From NCBI GenBank assembly GCA_039808885.1, contig JBDHTX010000009.1, positions 74,392 to 138,391 of the forward strand: a stretch of 64,000 bases of DNA, read 5' to 3'. Below, one piece after another: positions 51,185 to 61,109 of this stretch. The position numbers and the translations under genes were made by a program. Source of the DNA: Dongia_A sp039808885. Its GTDB lineage: Bacteria > Pseudomonadota > Alphaproteobacteria > Dongiales > Dongiaceae. The notes below the pieces were generated by a model that was not told where the DNA came from, did not search any database, and saw only the letters and a list, made by a program, of their open reading frames with translations. Position 1 is the stretch's first letter. Each line of letters begins with the position of its first letter.

Positions 51185-51595
51185 TCAAGCACGACGAGAC
51201 CGCATGCCTGCAACCTTCTTAACATTTGGATCATCGATGAGCGCCTTGTACTGGCCTGTCTCACACCCCACCAGCGCGATCCTTCCACTCGCGTCGTGAT
51301 GAATCCCCCACCCGTATGATTTGACCAACGGCGAGCCTCGCAAGCACGCATGCAGTTGCGAAAAGAAGACCTTCTTGAAAGCTGGAAGCTCGTCTCGTTT
51401 CACGCTCTTGCGGTGCGCCTCGACTGCGAGCAGCAGGTCGTCACTGGTCATTTGATAGGGCGACGCCGATAGCACCTCATACTGAATGGCGGCGACGGTC
51501 CCCGGCTTTTGCGGGACGGCCCCTATGGTCGCCGTACAATCGGGCGACGCGAGAATCAGCGTATTGAAATAATTCGTCGAGTGCACGCTCGGCAT
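51185..51595 (-). CDS. DUF6157 protein
   Basis: A 136-residue protein of the DUF6157 family: STNYFNTLILASPDCTA, KPGTVAAIQYEVLS, YQMTSDDLLLAV and KSYGWGIHHDASGRIALV. The family is common in soil bacteria and has no known function. It lies in the minus-strand block between the CopG-like gene and trbB that looks like inserted cargo. A SRPBCC gene follows upstream on the same strand. Confidence 0.75.
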   Translation of the reverse strand: MPSVHSTNYFNTLILASPDCTATIGAVPQKPGTVAAIQYEVLSASPYQMTSDDLLLAVEAHRKSVKRDELPAFKKVFFSQLHACLRGSPLVKSYGWGIHHDASGRIALVGCETGQYKALIDDPNVKKVAGMRSRRA

Positions 51596-51712
51596 CCTCT
51601 CCCGTCAGACTCGCTCTTCAAGCGTCCTGATTCCCGCCGGAAAACTGGATTGAGCGTTCCAAATGATCACCTTCCAGATGTCGAGGGCATGAGCGGGACG
51701 CGCGCATCTCCC

Positions 51713-52222
51713 TCACCGTGCCAGGTTCTTGAGATCGACACCATAAATCGCAGCATGTCTCTGCGTGTACACCGAGCGCGGCTCGGCGATCTCGCCGCGC
51801 AAGGTTGCCGTCAGCATATCGAGCATGGTGTGCCAGCCCATGGCGGTTTGCGGCACAAAGCGATCAACGATCGGAACGTGCTTGAAGGTCAGCACGACGT
51901 TGTTTCCCTGAGACCCGAGTTCGAACGTCAGATAGGATTCAGGATAGGCTGAGACCGCGTCCGGCCCATCATTGGGATCGAAAACATTCCAACTGTAGAT
52001 GAGCTTTTTCGGCGGCTGCCATTGGGTGACCGTGCCGCGAATATGCCCGCCCATAATGCGCACCGCACCACCCCGCCGAGGCTCGATGTTGCTGTCTTCC
52101 CCAAACCAGGTTGGCATGAGCTTCGTGTCCGTCAGGTGCGCCCAGACCTTTTCAACCGGACCGGGCAACGTACGCCTGAAGGTCAGGCATGGCACGCTTG
52201 AGACTTCGCCTTTGCTATTCAT
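51713..52222 (-). CDS. SRPBCC (AHSA1-type) protein
   Basis: A 169-residue START/AHSA1-like protein: FRRTLPGPVEKVWAHLTDT, MPTWFGEDSNIEP and FKHVPIVDRFVPQTAMGWHTMLDML show the helix-grip fold that holds small hydrophobic ligands. Genes of this kind next to ArsR-type regulators are frequent; the ligand or stress is not known. The start overlaps the end of the ArsR gene by 4 bases, so the two are one operon. Confidence 0.82.
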   Translation of the reverse strand: MNSKGEVSSVPCLTFRRTLPGPVEKVWAHLTDTKLMPTWFGEDSNIEPRRGGAVRIMGGHIRGTVTQWQPPKKLIYSWNVFDPNDGPDAVSAYPESYLTFELGSQGNNVVLTFKHVPIVDRFVPQTAMGWHTMLDMLTATLRGEIAEPRSVYTQRHAAIYGVDLKNLAR

Positions 52223-52557
52223 CCCTCTTCTCCTTCTCCGGGCCGGCTCTCCCGGCGCGGGTCATTCCTGAGCGCTGCCTCCAGCGCATCGAACTTGCCC
52301 GCCCAGAACCGCCTGAGTTGGTCGACCCAGTTCGCCAACTCATCGACGCCTTCTTTGTCCAGCGCATAGATTCGCCTCTGCCCCTCTGCGCGCACGCACA
52401 CAAGCTTCGCGGCGCGCAGAGTCTTGAGGTGCTGCGAGATTGCGGGCGCAGTGATCTCGAACTGAGCAGCGATTTCCCCGGACGACAGCGGCCCATGCGC
52501 CAACGTCTCGACAATCCGGCGACGTGTGGGATCCGCGAGCACGGTGAGGCTGTTCAT
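52219..52557 (-). CDS. ArsR-family regulator
   Basis: A 112-residue winged-helix protein: VLADPTRRRIVETLAHGPLS, EIAAQFEITAPAISQHLKTL as recognition helix, then RAEGQRRIYAL as wing. The metal-binding Cys motif of ArsR proper is missing, as in the AHSA1-linked subgroup. It likely represses itself and the SRPBCC gene through the 18-bp palindrome 18 bases upstream of its start. Confidence 0.85.
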   Translation of the reverse strand: MNSLTVLADPTRRRIVETLAHGPLSSGEIAAQFEITAPAISQHLKTLRAAKLVCVRAEGQRRIYALDKEGVDELANWVDQLRRFWAGKFDALEAALRNDPRRESRPGEGEEG

Positions 52558-52574
52558 TGGGCAATATTGTAGCT

Positions 52575-52592
52575 TTGACTTAATTAAGTCAA
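52575..52592 (-). promoter_or_regulatory. Perfect 18-bp palindrome, ArsR operator candidate
   Basis: TTGACTTAATTAAGTCAA reads the same on both strands and lies directly upstream of the ArsR start. AT-rich palindromes of this kind are the usual operators of ArsR proteins. Confidence 0.65.
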
Positions 52593-52673
52593 TACGACAG
52601 TATACAGGTCTTGGCTGCGGCCTTCTGGCAGTCGGGTGGTCGCGGCCGGCTTACCGACACGAACTTATGCGAA

Positions 52674-52772
52674 GATGCCTTTGCCGCCGCGCTCGGCCGG
52701 CGGCTCGCCAAGGGGCCAAGGCTTCGGCAGGAAATCTCCGAGGACATTCCGGCCGACGCGAGCAACAAATAG
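52674..52772 (+). pseudogene. Relic of a CopG-like gene 3' end
   Basis: 33 codons including the stop encode DAFAAALGRRLAKGPRLRQ, then EISEDIPADASNK, nearly the same as the end of the CopG-like gene at 50712 (DAFVTALGRRLAKGPKLRQ, EISEDIPGAID). The frame upstream has no matching sequence or start. It marks the right border of the DUF6157-SRPBCC-ArsR insertion and means that the last part of the CopG-like gene was duplicated or replaced by a related one. Confidence 0.75.
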
Positions 52773-52814
52773 GCGCGATCAACGCTGCTTGCGAATCATC
52801 AGCTGCTCCGCCGT

Positions 52815-52843
52815 TTCCCTGTCTTTGCACGCTACACTACGAC
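52815..52843 (+). promoter_or_regulatory. Motif shared upstream of traG and trbB, copy 2
   Basis: This 29-base stretch matches 48611-48639 in 23 positions without gaps, including TTCCCTGT, TGCACGC and TACGAC. It lies 100 bases before the trbB start and after the CopG relic, so trbB kept its own promoter region when the cargo inserted. Likely a common control site for the transfer genes. Confidence 0.5.
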
Positions 52844-52943
52844 GACCACATCGCGCTTGTTGCGCCGCTCGATTTTCTGCCTCTTCTACTCATCCCCAAT
52901 CCAGGGCCGCTCCCGAGCGGTCCCGCAAGAGAACGGGGACAAC

Positions 52944-53924
52944 GTGGCGGTTTCTCAGGCAAAATCCGAAGCGCTATTGCGAGGTGCGCGCATGCTCCGC
53001 ACTGCGCTCGGTTCCGCCATAGCCGGCTTCCTGGAAGACCCGTCGATCGTCGAGGTGATGCTCAACCCCGACGGGCGGCTCTGGATCGACCGTCTTTCCG
53101 AAGGGCTCGCTGATACGGGGGAGTGGCTGTCGCCGGCCGATGGCGAGCGCATCGTCCGGCTCGTTGCCCACCATGTCGGCGCCGAGGTCCATCCAGGCGC
53201 ACCGCGCGTTTCGGCCGAACTGCCCGAGACGGGGGAACGGTTCGAGGGGCTTCTCCCTCCGGTAGTCGCCGCGCCCGCCTTTGCCATCCGCAAGCCCGCC
53301 GTCGCGGTGTTCACGCTCGATGATTATGTGCGCTCAGGCATCATGGCCGCCGATCAGGCTGCGATCTTGCGCAGGGCCGTCGGCGAACGCCGGAACATTC
53401 TGGTCGCTGGCGGCACCTCGACCGGCAAGACGACACTCACGAACGCATTGCTGGCGGAGGTGTCGAAGACGTCCGACCGGGTGGTGCTGATCGAGGACAC
53501 CCGTGAACTGCAATGCGCCGCGCCGAACCTCGTGGCGCTGCGTACCAAGGATGGCGTCGCTTCGCTCTCCGATCTCGTGCGCTCGTCGCTGCGCCTGCGC
53601 CCCGACCGCATCCCGATCGGCGAGGTGCGTGGGAGCGAGGCGCTGGATCTCCTCAAAGCCTGGGGCACCGGCCATCCGGGCGGGATCGGCACCATTCATG
53701 CCGGCAGCGCCATCGGCGCACTGCGCCGGCTCGAGCAGCTCATCCAGGAAGCCGTCATCACCGTTCCCAGAGCGCTGATTGCCGAGACTATCGATCTCGT
53801 GGCCGTCCTCGCCGGCCGCGGCTCATCCCGCCGCCTCGCCGAACTCGCCCGCGTCGATGGGCTCGATGCGCATGGCGATTACCGCGTCACCCACGCAGTC
53901 CAAGCCACAGGAGATCCCACATGA
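52944..53924 (+). CDS. trbB: TrbB, VirB11-like ATPase
   Basis: A 326-residue P-loop ATPase of the VirB11 kind at the base of the mating channel. Walker A AGGTSTGKT at about 155-163, IEDTREL (Asp box), LRLRPDRIPIGEVRG (Walker B) and GHPGGIGTIHAGSA (His box). The start is GTG at 52944, the point where similarity to TrbB begins; in-frame extension upstream is not protein-like. Overlaps trbC by 4 bases. It opens the trb run. Confidence 0.93.
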   Translation: MAVSQAKSEALLRGARMLRTALGSAIAGFLEDPSIVEVMLNPDGRLWIDRLSEGLADTGEWLSPADGERIVRLVAHHVGAEVHPGAPRVSAELPETGERFEGLLPPVVAAPAFAIRKPAVAVFTLDDYVRSGIMAADQAAILRRAVGERRNILVAGGTSTGKTTLTNALLAEVSKTSDRVVLIEDTRELQCAAPNLVALRTKDGVASLSDLVRSSLRLRPDRIPIGEVRGSEALDLLKAWGTGHPGGIGTIHAGSAIGALRRLEQLIQEAVITVPRALIAETIDLVAVLAGRGSSRRLAELARVDGLDAHGDYRVTHAVQATGDPT

Positions 53925-54253
53925 TCCACTGCCCTTCGCGTATCCGCCGTCGCATCGCGACGGCGGTCTCCGTCGCCTTCCTCAGCATGATGCTGGCGCC
54001 GGCCGCCCATGCCTCCGGTTCGTCTATGCCATGGGAGGCGCCGCTCCAGTCGATCCTTCAGTCGATCGAGGGGCCGGTCGCCAAGATCATCGCGGTCATC
54101 ATCATCATCGTCACCGGCCTGACGCTGGCCTTCGGGGACACCTCGGGCGGCTTCCGCAGGCTGATCCAGATCGTGTTCGGCTTGTCGATCGCGTTTGCGG
54201 CCAGCTCGTTCTTCCTCTCCTTCTTCTCCTTCGGCGGCGGGGCGCTCGTCTGA
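53921..54253 (+). CDS. trbC: TrbC, pilin (VirB2-like)
   Basis: A 110-residue pilin precursor: a long signal peptide (about residues 1-32, cleavage near AHA-SG), then two hydrophobic segments (IIAVIIIIVTGLTLAF and IVFGLSIAFAASSFF) with a short polar link, as in TrbC/VirB2. TraF at 41293 is the likely processing enzyme that cyclises it. Overlaps trbB by 4 bases and trbD by 1. Confidence 0.92.
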   Translation: MIHCPSRIRRRIATAVSVAFLSMMLAPAAHASGSSMPWEAPLQSILQSIEGPVAKIIAVIIIIVTGLTLAFGDTSGGFRRLIQIVFGLSIAFAASSFFLSFFSFGGGALV

Positions 54254-54513
54254 TGGACGAGGTCCCCGGATTCTCCGTCCCGGTCCACCGGGCGCTGACC
54301 GAGCCCATTTTGCTCGGAGGCGCCCCGCGCTCGATCGCCATCCTGAACGGGACGCTGGCAGCAGCCCTCGGCCTCGGCCTGCGACTGTGGCTGGTCGGGA
54401 TCGGCCTCTGGGCCGTCGGCCATTTCGCTGCGGTTTGGGCGGCCAAACGCGATCCGGCGTTCGTCGACGTGGTGCGCCGGCACCTTCGCATCCCCGGCCA
54501 TCTGAGCGTGTGA
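54253..54513 (+). CDS. trbD: TrbD, VirB3-like channel protein
   Basis: An 86-residue inner-membrane protein with VPVHRALTEPILLGGAPR before one or two closely spaced hydrophobic helices (about 30-60). This is the TrbD/VirB3 pattern; it stands between pilin and VirB4-type ATPase as usual. Overlaps trbC by one base. Confidence 0.92.
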   Translation: MDEVPGFSVPVHRALTEPILLGGAPRSIAILNGTLAAALGLGLRLWLVGIGLWAVGHFAAVWAAKRDPAFVDVVRRHLRIPGHLSV

Positions 54514-54522
54514 GACCGACCC

Positions 54523-56961
54523 ATGATGAACCTCGCAGAATATCGCCGCACCGCCGCCCGTCTTGCCGACTTTCTGCCCTGGGCCGCGCTCGTGGGTGAA
54601 GGCGTCATCCTCAACAAGGACGGCAGCTTCCAGCGCACGGCGCGCTTTCGTGGTCCCGATCTCGATAGCGCCGTCCCCGCCGAGCTGGTCGCCGTGGCCG
54701 GGCGGCTCAACAACGCGTTTCGCCGCCTGGGCTCGGGCTGGGCGATCTTCGTCGAAGCTGAGCGCCATCCCGTTGGCGCTTACCCGGCAAGCCGCTTTCC
54801 CGATCCCGCATCGGCGCTGGTCGACGCCGAGCGCAAGGCCGCCTTCGAAGAGGACGGCGCGCATTTCGAGTCGAGCTACTTCCTGACCTTCGTCTATCTC
54901 CCACCAGCCGAGGACGCCGCGCGCGCCGAGGCCTGGCTCTACGAGGGGCGCGAGCAGACCGGCGCCGACGCGCACGAGGTTCTGCGCGGCTTCGTCGATC
55001 GCACCGACCGCATCCTTCAGCTCATCGAGGGCTTCATGGCCGAGTGCGCCTGGCTCGACGACGCCGAAACCCTGACCTACCTCCATGCCTGCGTCTCTTG
55101 CCGGCGCCATCGAGTGCGCGTCCCCGAAATTCCGATGTATCTCGACGCGCTGCTGGCGGATCAGCCGCTCACCGGCGGCCTCGAGCCGCGTCTCGGCAGC
55201 GCACACCTGCGGGTGCTGACGATCGTCGGCTTCCCGACGGCAACGACGCCCGGCATCCTGGACGAACTCAACCGGCTCGCCTTTTCCTATCGCTGGTCGA
55301 CGCGCGCCGTCCTGCTCGACAAGACCGACGCCACCAGACTGCTCACAAGAATCCGGCGGCAGTGGTTCGCCAAGCGCAAGTCGATCGCCGCCATTCTCAA
55401 GGAGGTGATGACTAACGAGGCCTCGGTCCTGGTCGACACCGATGCGGCGAACAAGGCCGCTGACGCCGATCTCGCGCTGCAGGAGCTCGGGCAGGATTTC
55501 GCGGGGCAAGCCTATGTGACGGCGACCATCACCGTCTGGGACGACGATCCCCGGATCGCCGCCGAGAAGCTGCGCCTCGTCGAGAAGGTCATCCAGGGCC
55601 GCGACTTCACGGCGATGCCGGAGACGATCAATGCCGTCGATGCCTGGCTCGGCTCGCTGCCCGGCCACGTCTACGCCAATGTTCGCCAGCCGCCGATCTC
55701 GACGCTCAACCTCGCCCACATGATCCCCCTGTCGGCGGTGTGGGCAGGGCCGGAACGGGACGAGCACTTCGCTGCTCCCCCCTTGCTCTTCGGCAAGACC
55801 GAGGGCTCGACCCCGTTCCGGTTTTCCCTTCACGTCGGCGATGTCGGCCACACCCTCGTCGTTGGCCCGACCGGCGCCGGCAAATCGGTTCTGCTGGCGC
55901 TGATGGCGCTTCAGTTCCGCCGCTACGCGGGAAGTCAGGTCTTCGCCTTCGACTTCGGCGGTTCGATCCGCGCCGCGGCGCTTGGCATGGGCGGCGACTG
56001 GCACGATCTTGGCGGCGGGCTGACCGAAGGCGCGGAGACGTCCGTCTCGCTGCAGCCGCTCGCGCGCATCCATGACGTGCCGGAGCGCGCTTGGGCGGCC
56101 GACTGGATCGTCGCGATCCTGATGCGCGAGGGCATCGTCATCACCCCGGATGTCAAGGAGCATCTCTGGTCGGCGCTGACCTCGCTCGCCAGCGCGCCGG
56201 TCGGCGAGCGGACGATCACGGGGCTCGCCGTGCTGCTGCAATCGAACGATTTGAAGCAGGCGCTCAGGCCCTATAGCGTCGGCGGCGCCTACGGCCGGCT
56301 GCTCGACGCGGAATCCGAACATCTCGGCAGCGCCTCGGTACAGGCGTTCGAGACCGAGGGGCTGATCGGCACGGGTGCCGCGCCGGCCCTGCTCGCCTAT
56401 CTCTTCCACCGCATCGAGGACCGTCTCGACGGCAGCCCCACGCTGCTGATCGTGGATGAAGGCTGGCTCGCCCTTGATGACGAGGGCTTTGCCGGCCAGC
56501 TCCGCGAGTGGCTGAAGACGCTGCGCAAGAAGAACGCTTCCGTCGTCTTCGCCACGCAATCGCTCTCCGACATCGACGGCTCGGCGATCGCGCCGGCGAT
56601 CATCGAGAGCTGCCAGACCCGGCTGCTGCTGCCGAACGAGAGGGCGATCGAGCCGCAGATCGCGGCCATCTATCGCCGCTTCGGCCTTAACGACCGGCAG
56701 ATCGAGATTCTCGCCCGCGCGATGCCCAAGCGCGACTATTACTGCCAGTCCCGCCGCGGCAACCGGCTGTTCGAGCTGGGCCTGAGCGAGGTCGCGCTCG
56801 CGCTCTGCGCCGCGTCATCCAAGACCGACCAGGCCGCCATCGCGCGCATCCTCGAGAGCGAAGGCCGCGACGGCTTCCTCGCCGCGTGGCTGCGCCACCG
56901 CGACGTCGCCTGGGCCGCCGACCTCATTCCCGACCTCACCAACCTGGAGATCAAGCCATGA
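54523..56961 (+). CDS. trbE: TrbE, VirB4-like ATPase
   Basis: An 812-residue ATPase of the VirB4/TrbE family that powers pilus assembly and substrate transfer. N-terminal TrbE domain (about 1-400); Walker A VGPTGAGKS at about 448; Walker B LLIVDEGW near 645; FATQSLSDIDGS follows. Full family length. ATG 54523 directly followed by a second Met. Overlaps trbJ by 4 bases. Confidence 0.94.
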   Translation: MMNLAEYRRTAARLADFLPWAALVGEGVILNKDGSFQRTARFRGPDLDSAVPAELVAVAGRLNNAFRRLGSGWAIFVEAERHPVGAYPASRFPDPASALVDAERKAAFEEDGAHFESSYFLTFVYLPPAEDAARAEAWLYEGREQTGADAHEVLRGFVDRTDRILQLIEGFMAECAWLDDAETLTYLHACVSCRRHRVRVPEIPMYLDALLADQPLTGGLEPRLGSAHLRVLTIVGFPTATTPGILDELNRLAFSYRWSTRAVLLDKTDATRLLTRIRRQWFAKRKSIAAILKEVMTNEASVLVDTDAANKAADADLALQELGQDFAGQAYVTATITVWDDDPRIAAEKLRLVEKVIQGRDFTAMPETINAVDAWLGSLPGHVYANVRQPPISTLNLAHMIPLSAVWAGPERDEHFAAPPLLFGKTEGSTPFRFSLHVGDVGHTLVVGPTGAGKSVLLALMALQFRRYAGSQVFAFDFGGSIRAAALGMGGDWHDLGGGLTEGAETSVSLQPLARIHDVPERAWAADWIVAILMREGIVITPDVKEHLWSALTSLASAPVGERTITGLAVLLQSNDLKQALRPYSVGGAYGRLLDAESEHLGSASVQAFETEGLIGTGAAPALLAYLFHRIEDRLDGSPTLLIVDEGWLALDDEGFAGQLREWLKTLRKKNASVVFATQSLSDIDGSAIAPAIIESCQTRLLLPNERAIEPQIAAIYRRFGLNDRQIEILARAMPKRDYYCQSRRGNRLFELGLSEVALALCAASSKTDQAAIARILESEGRDGFLAAWLRHRDVAWAADLIPDLTNLEIKP

Positions 56962-57719
56962 TTATCCGTCGATCCCGCGCGGCGCTTCTCGCCGCGACCA
57001 TCTTTGCGCTGCCCGTCGCCGTCTCTCCCCTGTTCGTGCAGCCAGCGGCGGCCGCCTGGATCGTCTACGACCCGACCAACTATGCGCAGAACGTGCTGCA
57101 GGCGGCGCGGGCGCTGGAGCAGATCAACAACCAGATCACTTCGCTTCAGAACGAGGCGCAGATGCTGATCAATCAGGCGCGCAACCTTGCCAACCTGCCT
57201 TACTCGTCGCTCCAGCAGCTCCAGCAATCGGTGCAACGCACCCAGCAGCTCCTGAATCAGGCGCAGAACATCGCCTTCGACGTCCAGCAGATCGACCAGG
57301 CGTTCCAATCGACCTACGGCAGCGCCTCGCTCACGGCTTCGGACCAGCAACTCGTCACCCAGGCGCGCGAGCGCTGGCAGAATACCGTCGCCGGGCTTCA
57401 GGATGCGATGCGTGTCCAGGCGAGCGTCGTCGGCAATATCGACACCAACCGCGCGCAGATGTCGGCGCTCGTCGGCCAGAGCCAGAATGCTGCCGGCGCG
57501 CTGCAGGCAACCCAGGCCGGCAACCAGCTTCTCGCACTCCAGGCGCAGCAGCTCGCCGACCTGACCGCGGTGGTCGCCGCCAATGGCCGGGCGCAGGCGC
57601 TCTCCGAAGCCGAGCGTGCCGCAGCCGTCGAACAGGGCCGCGAGCAGCGCCGGCGGTTCCTGACGCCGGGCATCGGCTATCAGCCCGGCAATGCCCGGAT
57701 GTTCCAGAACGGCAATTGA
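56958..57719 (+). CDS. trbJ: TrbJ, VirB5-like periplasmic protein
   Basis: A 253-residue exported protein with a signal peptide (residues 1-34, cleavage near AAA) and a long helical, Gln-rich body (ALEQINNQITSLQNEAQML, QQLQQSVQRTQQLLNQAQN), the TrbJ/VirB5 pattern. It may sit at the pilus tip. Overlaps trbE by 4 bases. Confidence 0.92.
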   Translation: MIIRRSRAALLAATIFALPVAVSPLFVQPAAAAWIVYDPTNYAQNVLQAARALEQINNQITSLQNEAQMLINQARNLANLPYSSLQQLQQSVQRTQQLLNQAQNIAFDVQQIDQAFQSTYGSASLTASDQQLVTQARERWQNTVAGLQDAMRVQASVVGNIDTNRAQMSALVGQSQNAAGALQATQAGNQLLALQAQQLADLTAVVAANGRAQALSEAERAAAVEQGREQRRRFLTPGIGYQPGNARMFQNGN

Positions 57720-57728
57720 GGGCCAGTC

Positions 57729-58028
57729 ATGGACGGCAAGATGCTGGCCCGCCTCGGCGCCATCGTGTTCGTCGCGGTTGCGATCACCGCGACGGCGATC
57801 GAGCTGACCCGCAAGGAGGAAGAGCCGGCCGCCCGGTCTGAGAGACCGGCCGTGACATCCTCGGCCGATCCGCTCCGCGACGAATTGAGGCGCTGTCAGC
57901 GCCTCGGCGAGGCGGGAACGCGCGATCCCGCATGCCTGCGCGCCTGGGCGGACAACCGCGAGCGCTTTCTCACACCCGGCTCATCGCCCGCCGTCCCGCC
58001 GTCGGCATCACCTTCAGAGACGCGATAG
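57729..58028 (+). CDS. trbK: TrbK-alt, putative entry exclusion protein
   Basis: A 99-residue protein with one N-terminal hydrophobic segment (about 6-24) and a periplasmic part with two Cys (RRCQRLG, DPACLRAW) that could form a disulfide. This is the alternative TrbK seen between trbJ and trbL in alphaproteobacterial trb sets, thought to block redundant transfer into cells already carrying the element. No lipobox is visible. Confidence 0.82.
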   Translation: MDGKMLARLGAIVFVAVAITATAIELTRKEEEPAARSERPAVTSSADPLRDELRRCQRLGEAGTRDPACLRAWADNRERFLTPGSSPAVPPSASPSETR

Positions 58029-58033
58029 GCATC

Positions 58034-59380
58034 ATGGGCGGGACCGGCGTCATCGACCATTTCCTCGAGGTCTTCACCCGCTACATCGACAGCGGGTTTG
58101 GTCTGCTTGGATCCGAGGTCGCGTTCATCGCGACCACGCTGATCGTCATTGACGTGACGCTGGCCGCGCTGTTCTGGAGCTGGGGCGCCGACGACGACAT
58201 CATCGCCCGCCTCGTCAAGAAGACCCTGTTCGTCGGCGTCTTCGCCTACATCATCTCCAACTGGAACAATCTCGCCCGCATCGTCTTCGAGAGCTTCGCC
58301 GGCCTCGGCCTGAAAGCCTCGGGCACCGGCTTCTCGACCGCCGATCTCCTGCGTCCCGGCAGGGTGGCGCAGACCGGCCTCGATGCCGGCCGGCCGCTGC
58401 TCGACTCGATCTCCGACCTGATGGGCTACTGGTCGTTCTTCGAGAACTTCATCCAGATCGCCTGCATGTTCCTCGCCTGGGCGCTGGTGCTGCTCGCCTT
58501 CTTCATCCTCGCCGTCCAGCTTTTCGTCACGCTCATCGAGTTCAAGCTGACGACGCTCGCCGGCTTCGTGCTCATTCCCTTCGGGCTCTTCGGCAAGTCG
58601 GCCTTCATGGCCGAACGGGTGCTCGGCAACATCATCTCGTCTGGCATCAAGGTTCTCGTGCTCGCCGTCATCATCGGCATCGGCTCCACACTCTTCTCCG
58701 AGTTCACAGCAGGCTTCGGCGGCGCGACCCCGACCATTGATGAAGCGATGGCGATCGTGCTCGCCGCGCTGTCGCTGCTCGGCCTCGGTATTTTCGGCCC
58801 CGGCATCGCCAATGGTCTTGTCTCCGGCGGCCCGCAGCTCGGCGCGGGCGCCGCCGTCGGAGCCGGCCTCGCCGCCGGCGGTGCCATGGTGGCGGCAGGA
58901 GCGGCAGGCGGTATGGCGCTTCGCGGAGGCGCGGCCGCCCTGTCCGGTGGAGCCGCCGCCGCGCGGGGCGGGGCCACGCTCGCGGGCGGCGCATCGACCG
59001 CCTACAGCCTCGGCGCCGCTGGCCAGACGGGCATAGCGAGTGTGGCTTCCGGCCTTGGCGCCGTTGCCCACGCGGCGGGCGGCGCAGCCATATCGCCCCT
59101 TCGCCGAGCAGCAACGCGCGCCTCCCAAGCCGTGAAATCGAGCTTCGCCGAGGGTGGCAAGTCCGCCCTCGAATTCACGGGCGGCACTTCCACCATGGGC
59201 ACGATCGGCGGGGGAGCGGCCGAGCCGCCCGCACGAGTTGACGGTCCGCCGGACTGGGCCAGGCGGATGAAGCGCTCCCAGACCATGAGTCACGGCGTTT
59301 CCGCCGCCGCGCACGCCGTCCGCGCCGGCGACAGCCATGGCTCGGGCTCTTCCATCAATCTTTCCGAAAGTGATCGCTGA
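58034..59380 (+). CDS. trbL: TrbL, VirB6-like inner-membrane protein
   Basis: A 448-residue polytopic protein with five to six hydrophobic segments in residues 20-290 and a long Ala/Gly-rich tail (about 290-380). This is the TrbL/VirB6 pattern; it forms part of the inner-membrane channel. ATG 58034 lies 5 bases after trbK. Shares one base with trbF. Confidence 0.92.
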   Translation: MGGTGVIDHFLEVFTRYIDSGFGLLGSEVAFIATTLIVIDVTLAALFWSWGADDDIIARLVKKTLFVGVFAYIISNWNNLARIVFESFAGLGLKASGTGFSTADLLRPGRVAQTGLDAGRPLLDSISDLMGYWSFFENFIQIACMFLAWALVLLAFFILAVQLFVTLIEFKLTTLAGFVLIPFGLFGKSAFMAERVLGNIISSGIKVLVLAVIIGIGSTLFSEFTAGFGGATPTIDEAMAIVLAALSLLGLGIFGPGIANGLVSGGPQLGAGAAVGAGLAAGGAMVAAGAAGGMALRGGAAALSGGAAAARGGATLAGGASTAYSLGAAGQTGIASVASGLGAVAHAAGGAAISPLRRAATRASQAVKSSFAEGGKSALEFTGGTSTMGTIGGGAAEPPARVDGPPDWARRMKRSQTMSHGVSAAAHAVRAGDSHGSGSSINLSESDR

Positions 59381-60059
59381 TGTTCAAACGACCATCCACC
59401 CATTACGGCAGGACGCCCGCAGCGGAAACGCCCTACCAGAAGGCCGCGCAGGTGTGGGACGAGCGCGTCGGTTCGGCGCGCGTCCAGGCGAGGAACTGGC
59501 GGCTGATGGCGTTCGGCTGCCTGATCCTCTCGGCCGGATTTGCCGCAGCCCTCGTCTGGCAATCGGGGCGCGGCACCATCGTCCCCTGGGTGGTGCAGGT
59601 CGACAATCTCGGCCAGGCGCAGGCGGTGGCCCCGGCGGTTGCAGACTATCGTCCAACCGATCCCCAGATCGCCTGGCACCTTGCCCGCTTCATCGAACAG
59701 GTCCGCTCGATTCCCGCCGACGCGATCGTCGTCCGGCAGAACTGGCTCCGCGCCTACGACTTCACGACCGACCGGGGCGCGATGGCGCTCAACGATTACG
59801 CCCGCTCGAACGATCCCTTCACCAGGATCGGCAAGAGCCAAGTCGCCGTCGACGTCTCCAGCGTTATCCGGGCATCGCCCGAATCTTTCCGCGTCGCCTG
59901 GACCGAGCGCCGTTATCAGGACGGCTCGCTCGCCGAGACCTCGCGCTGGACCGCCATCCTCACCGTCGTCGTGCAGCCGCCGCGCGACACCGAGAAACTC
60001 CGGGCCAACCCGCTCGGCATCTATGTCAACGCCATCAACTGGTCACGGGAGCTTGGGCA

Positions 60060-60063
<4 letters not shown>
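59380..60063 (+). CDS. trbF: TrbF, VirB8-like protein
   Basis: A 227-residue protein with a short cytoplasmic N-terminus, one membrane helix (about 42-60) and a periplasmic VirB8-like domain (TDRGAMALNDYARSNDPF, VAWTERRY). It scaffolds the channel. Coupled on both sides (1-base overlap with trbL, 4-base with trbG). Confidence 0.93.

Positions 60064-61105
<1,042 letters not shown>

Positions 61106-61109
<4 letters not shown>

Noticed and set aside
54058..56559. 833-codon open frame on the minus strand
   Set aside because: It lies opposite trbC, trbD and trbE, whose products are certain. Long antisense frames are common in GC-rich DNA. The same holds for minus frames at 23518-25548, 28800-30980 and 43222-45279.
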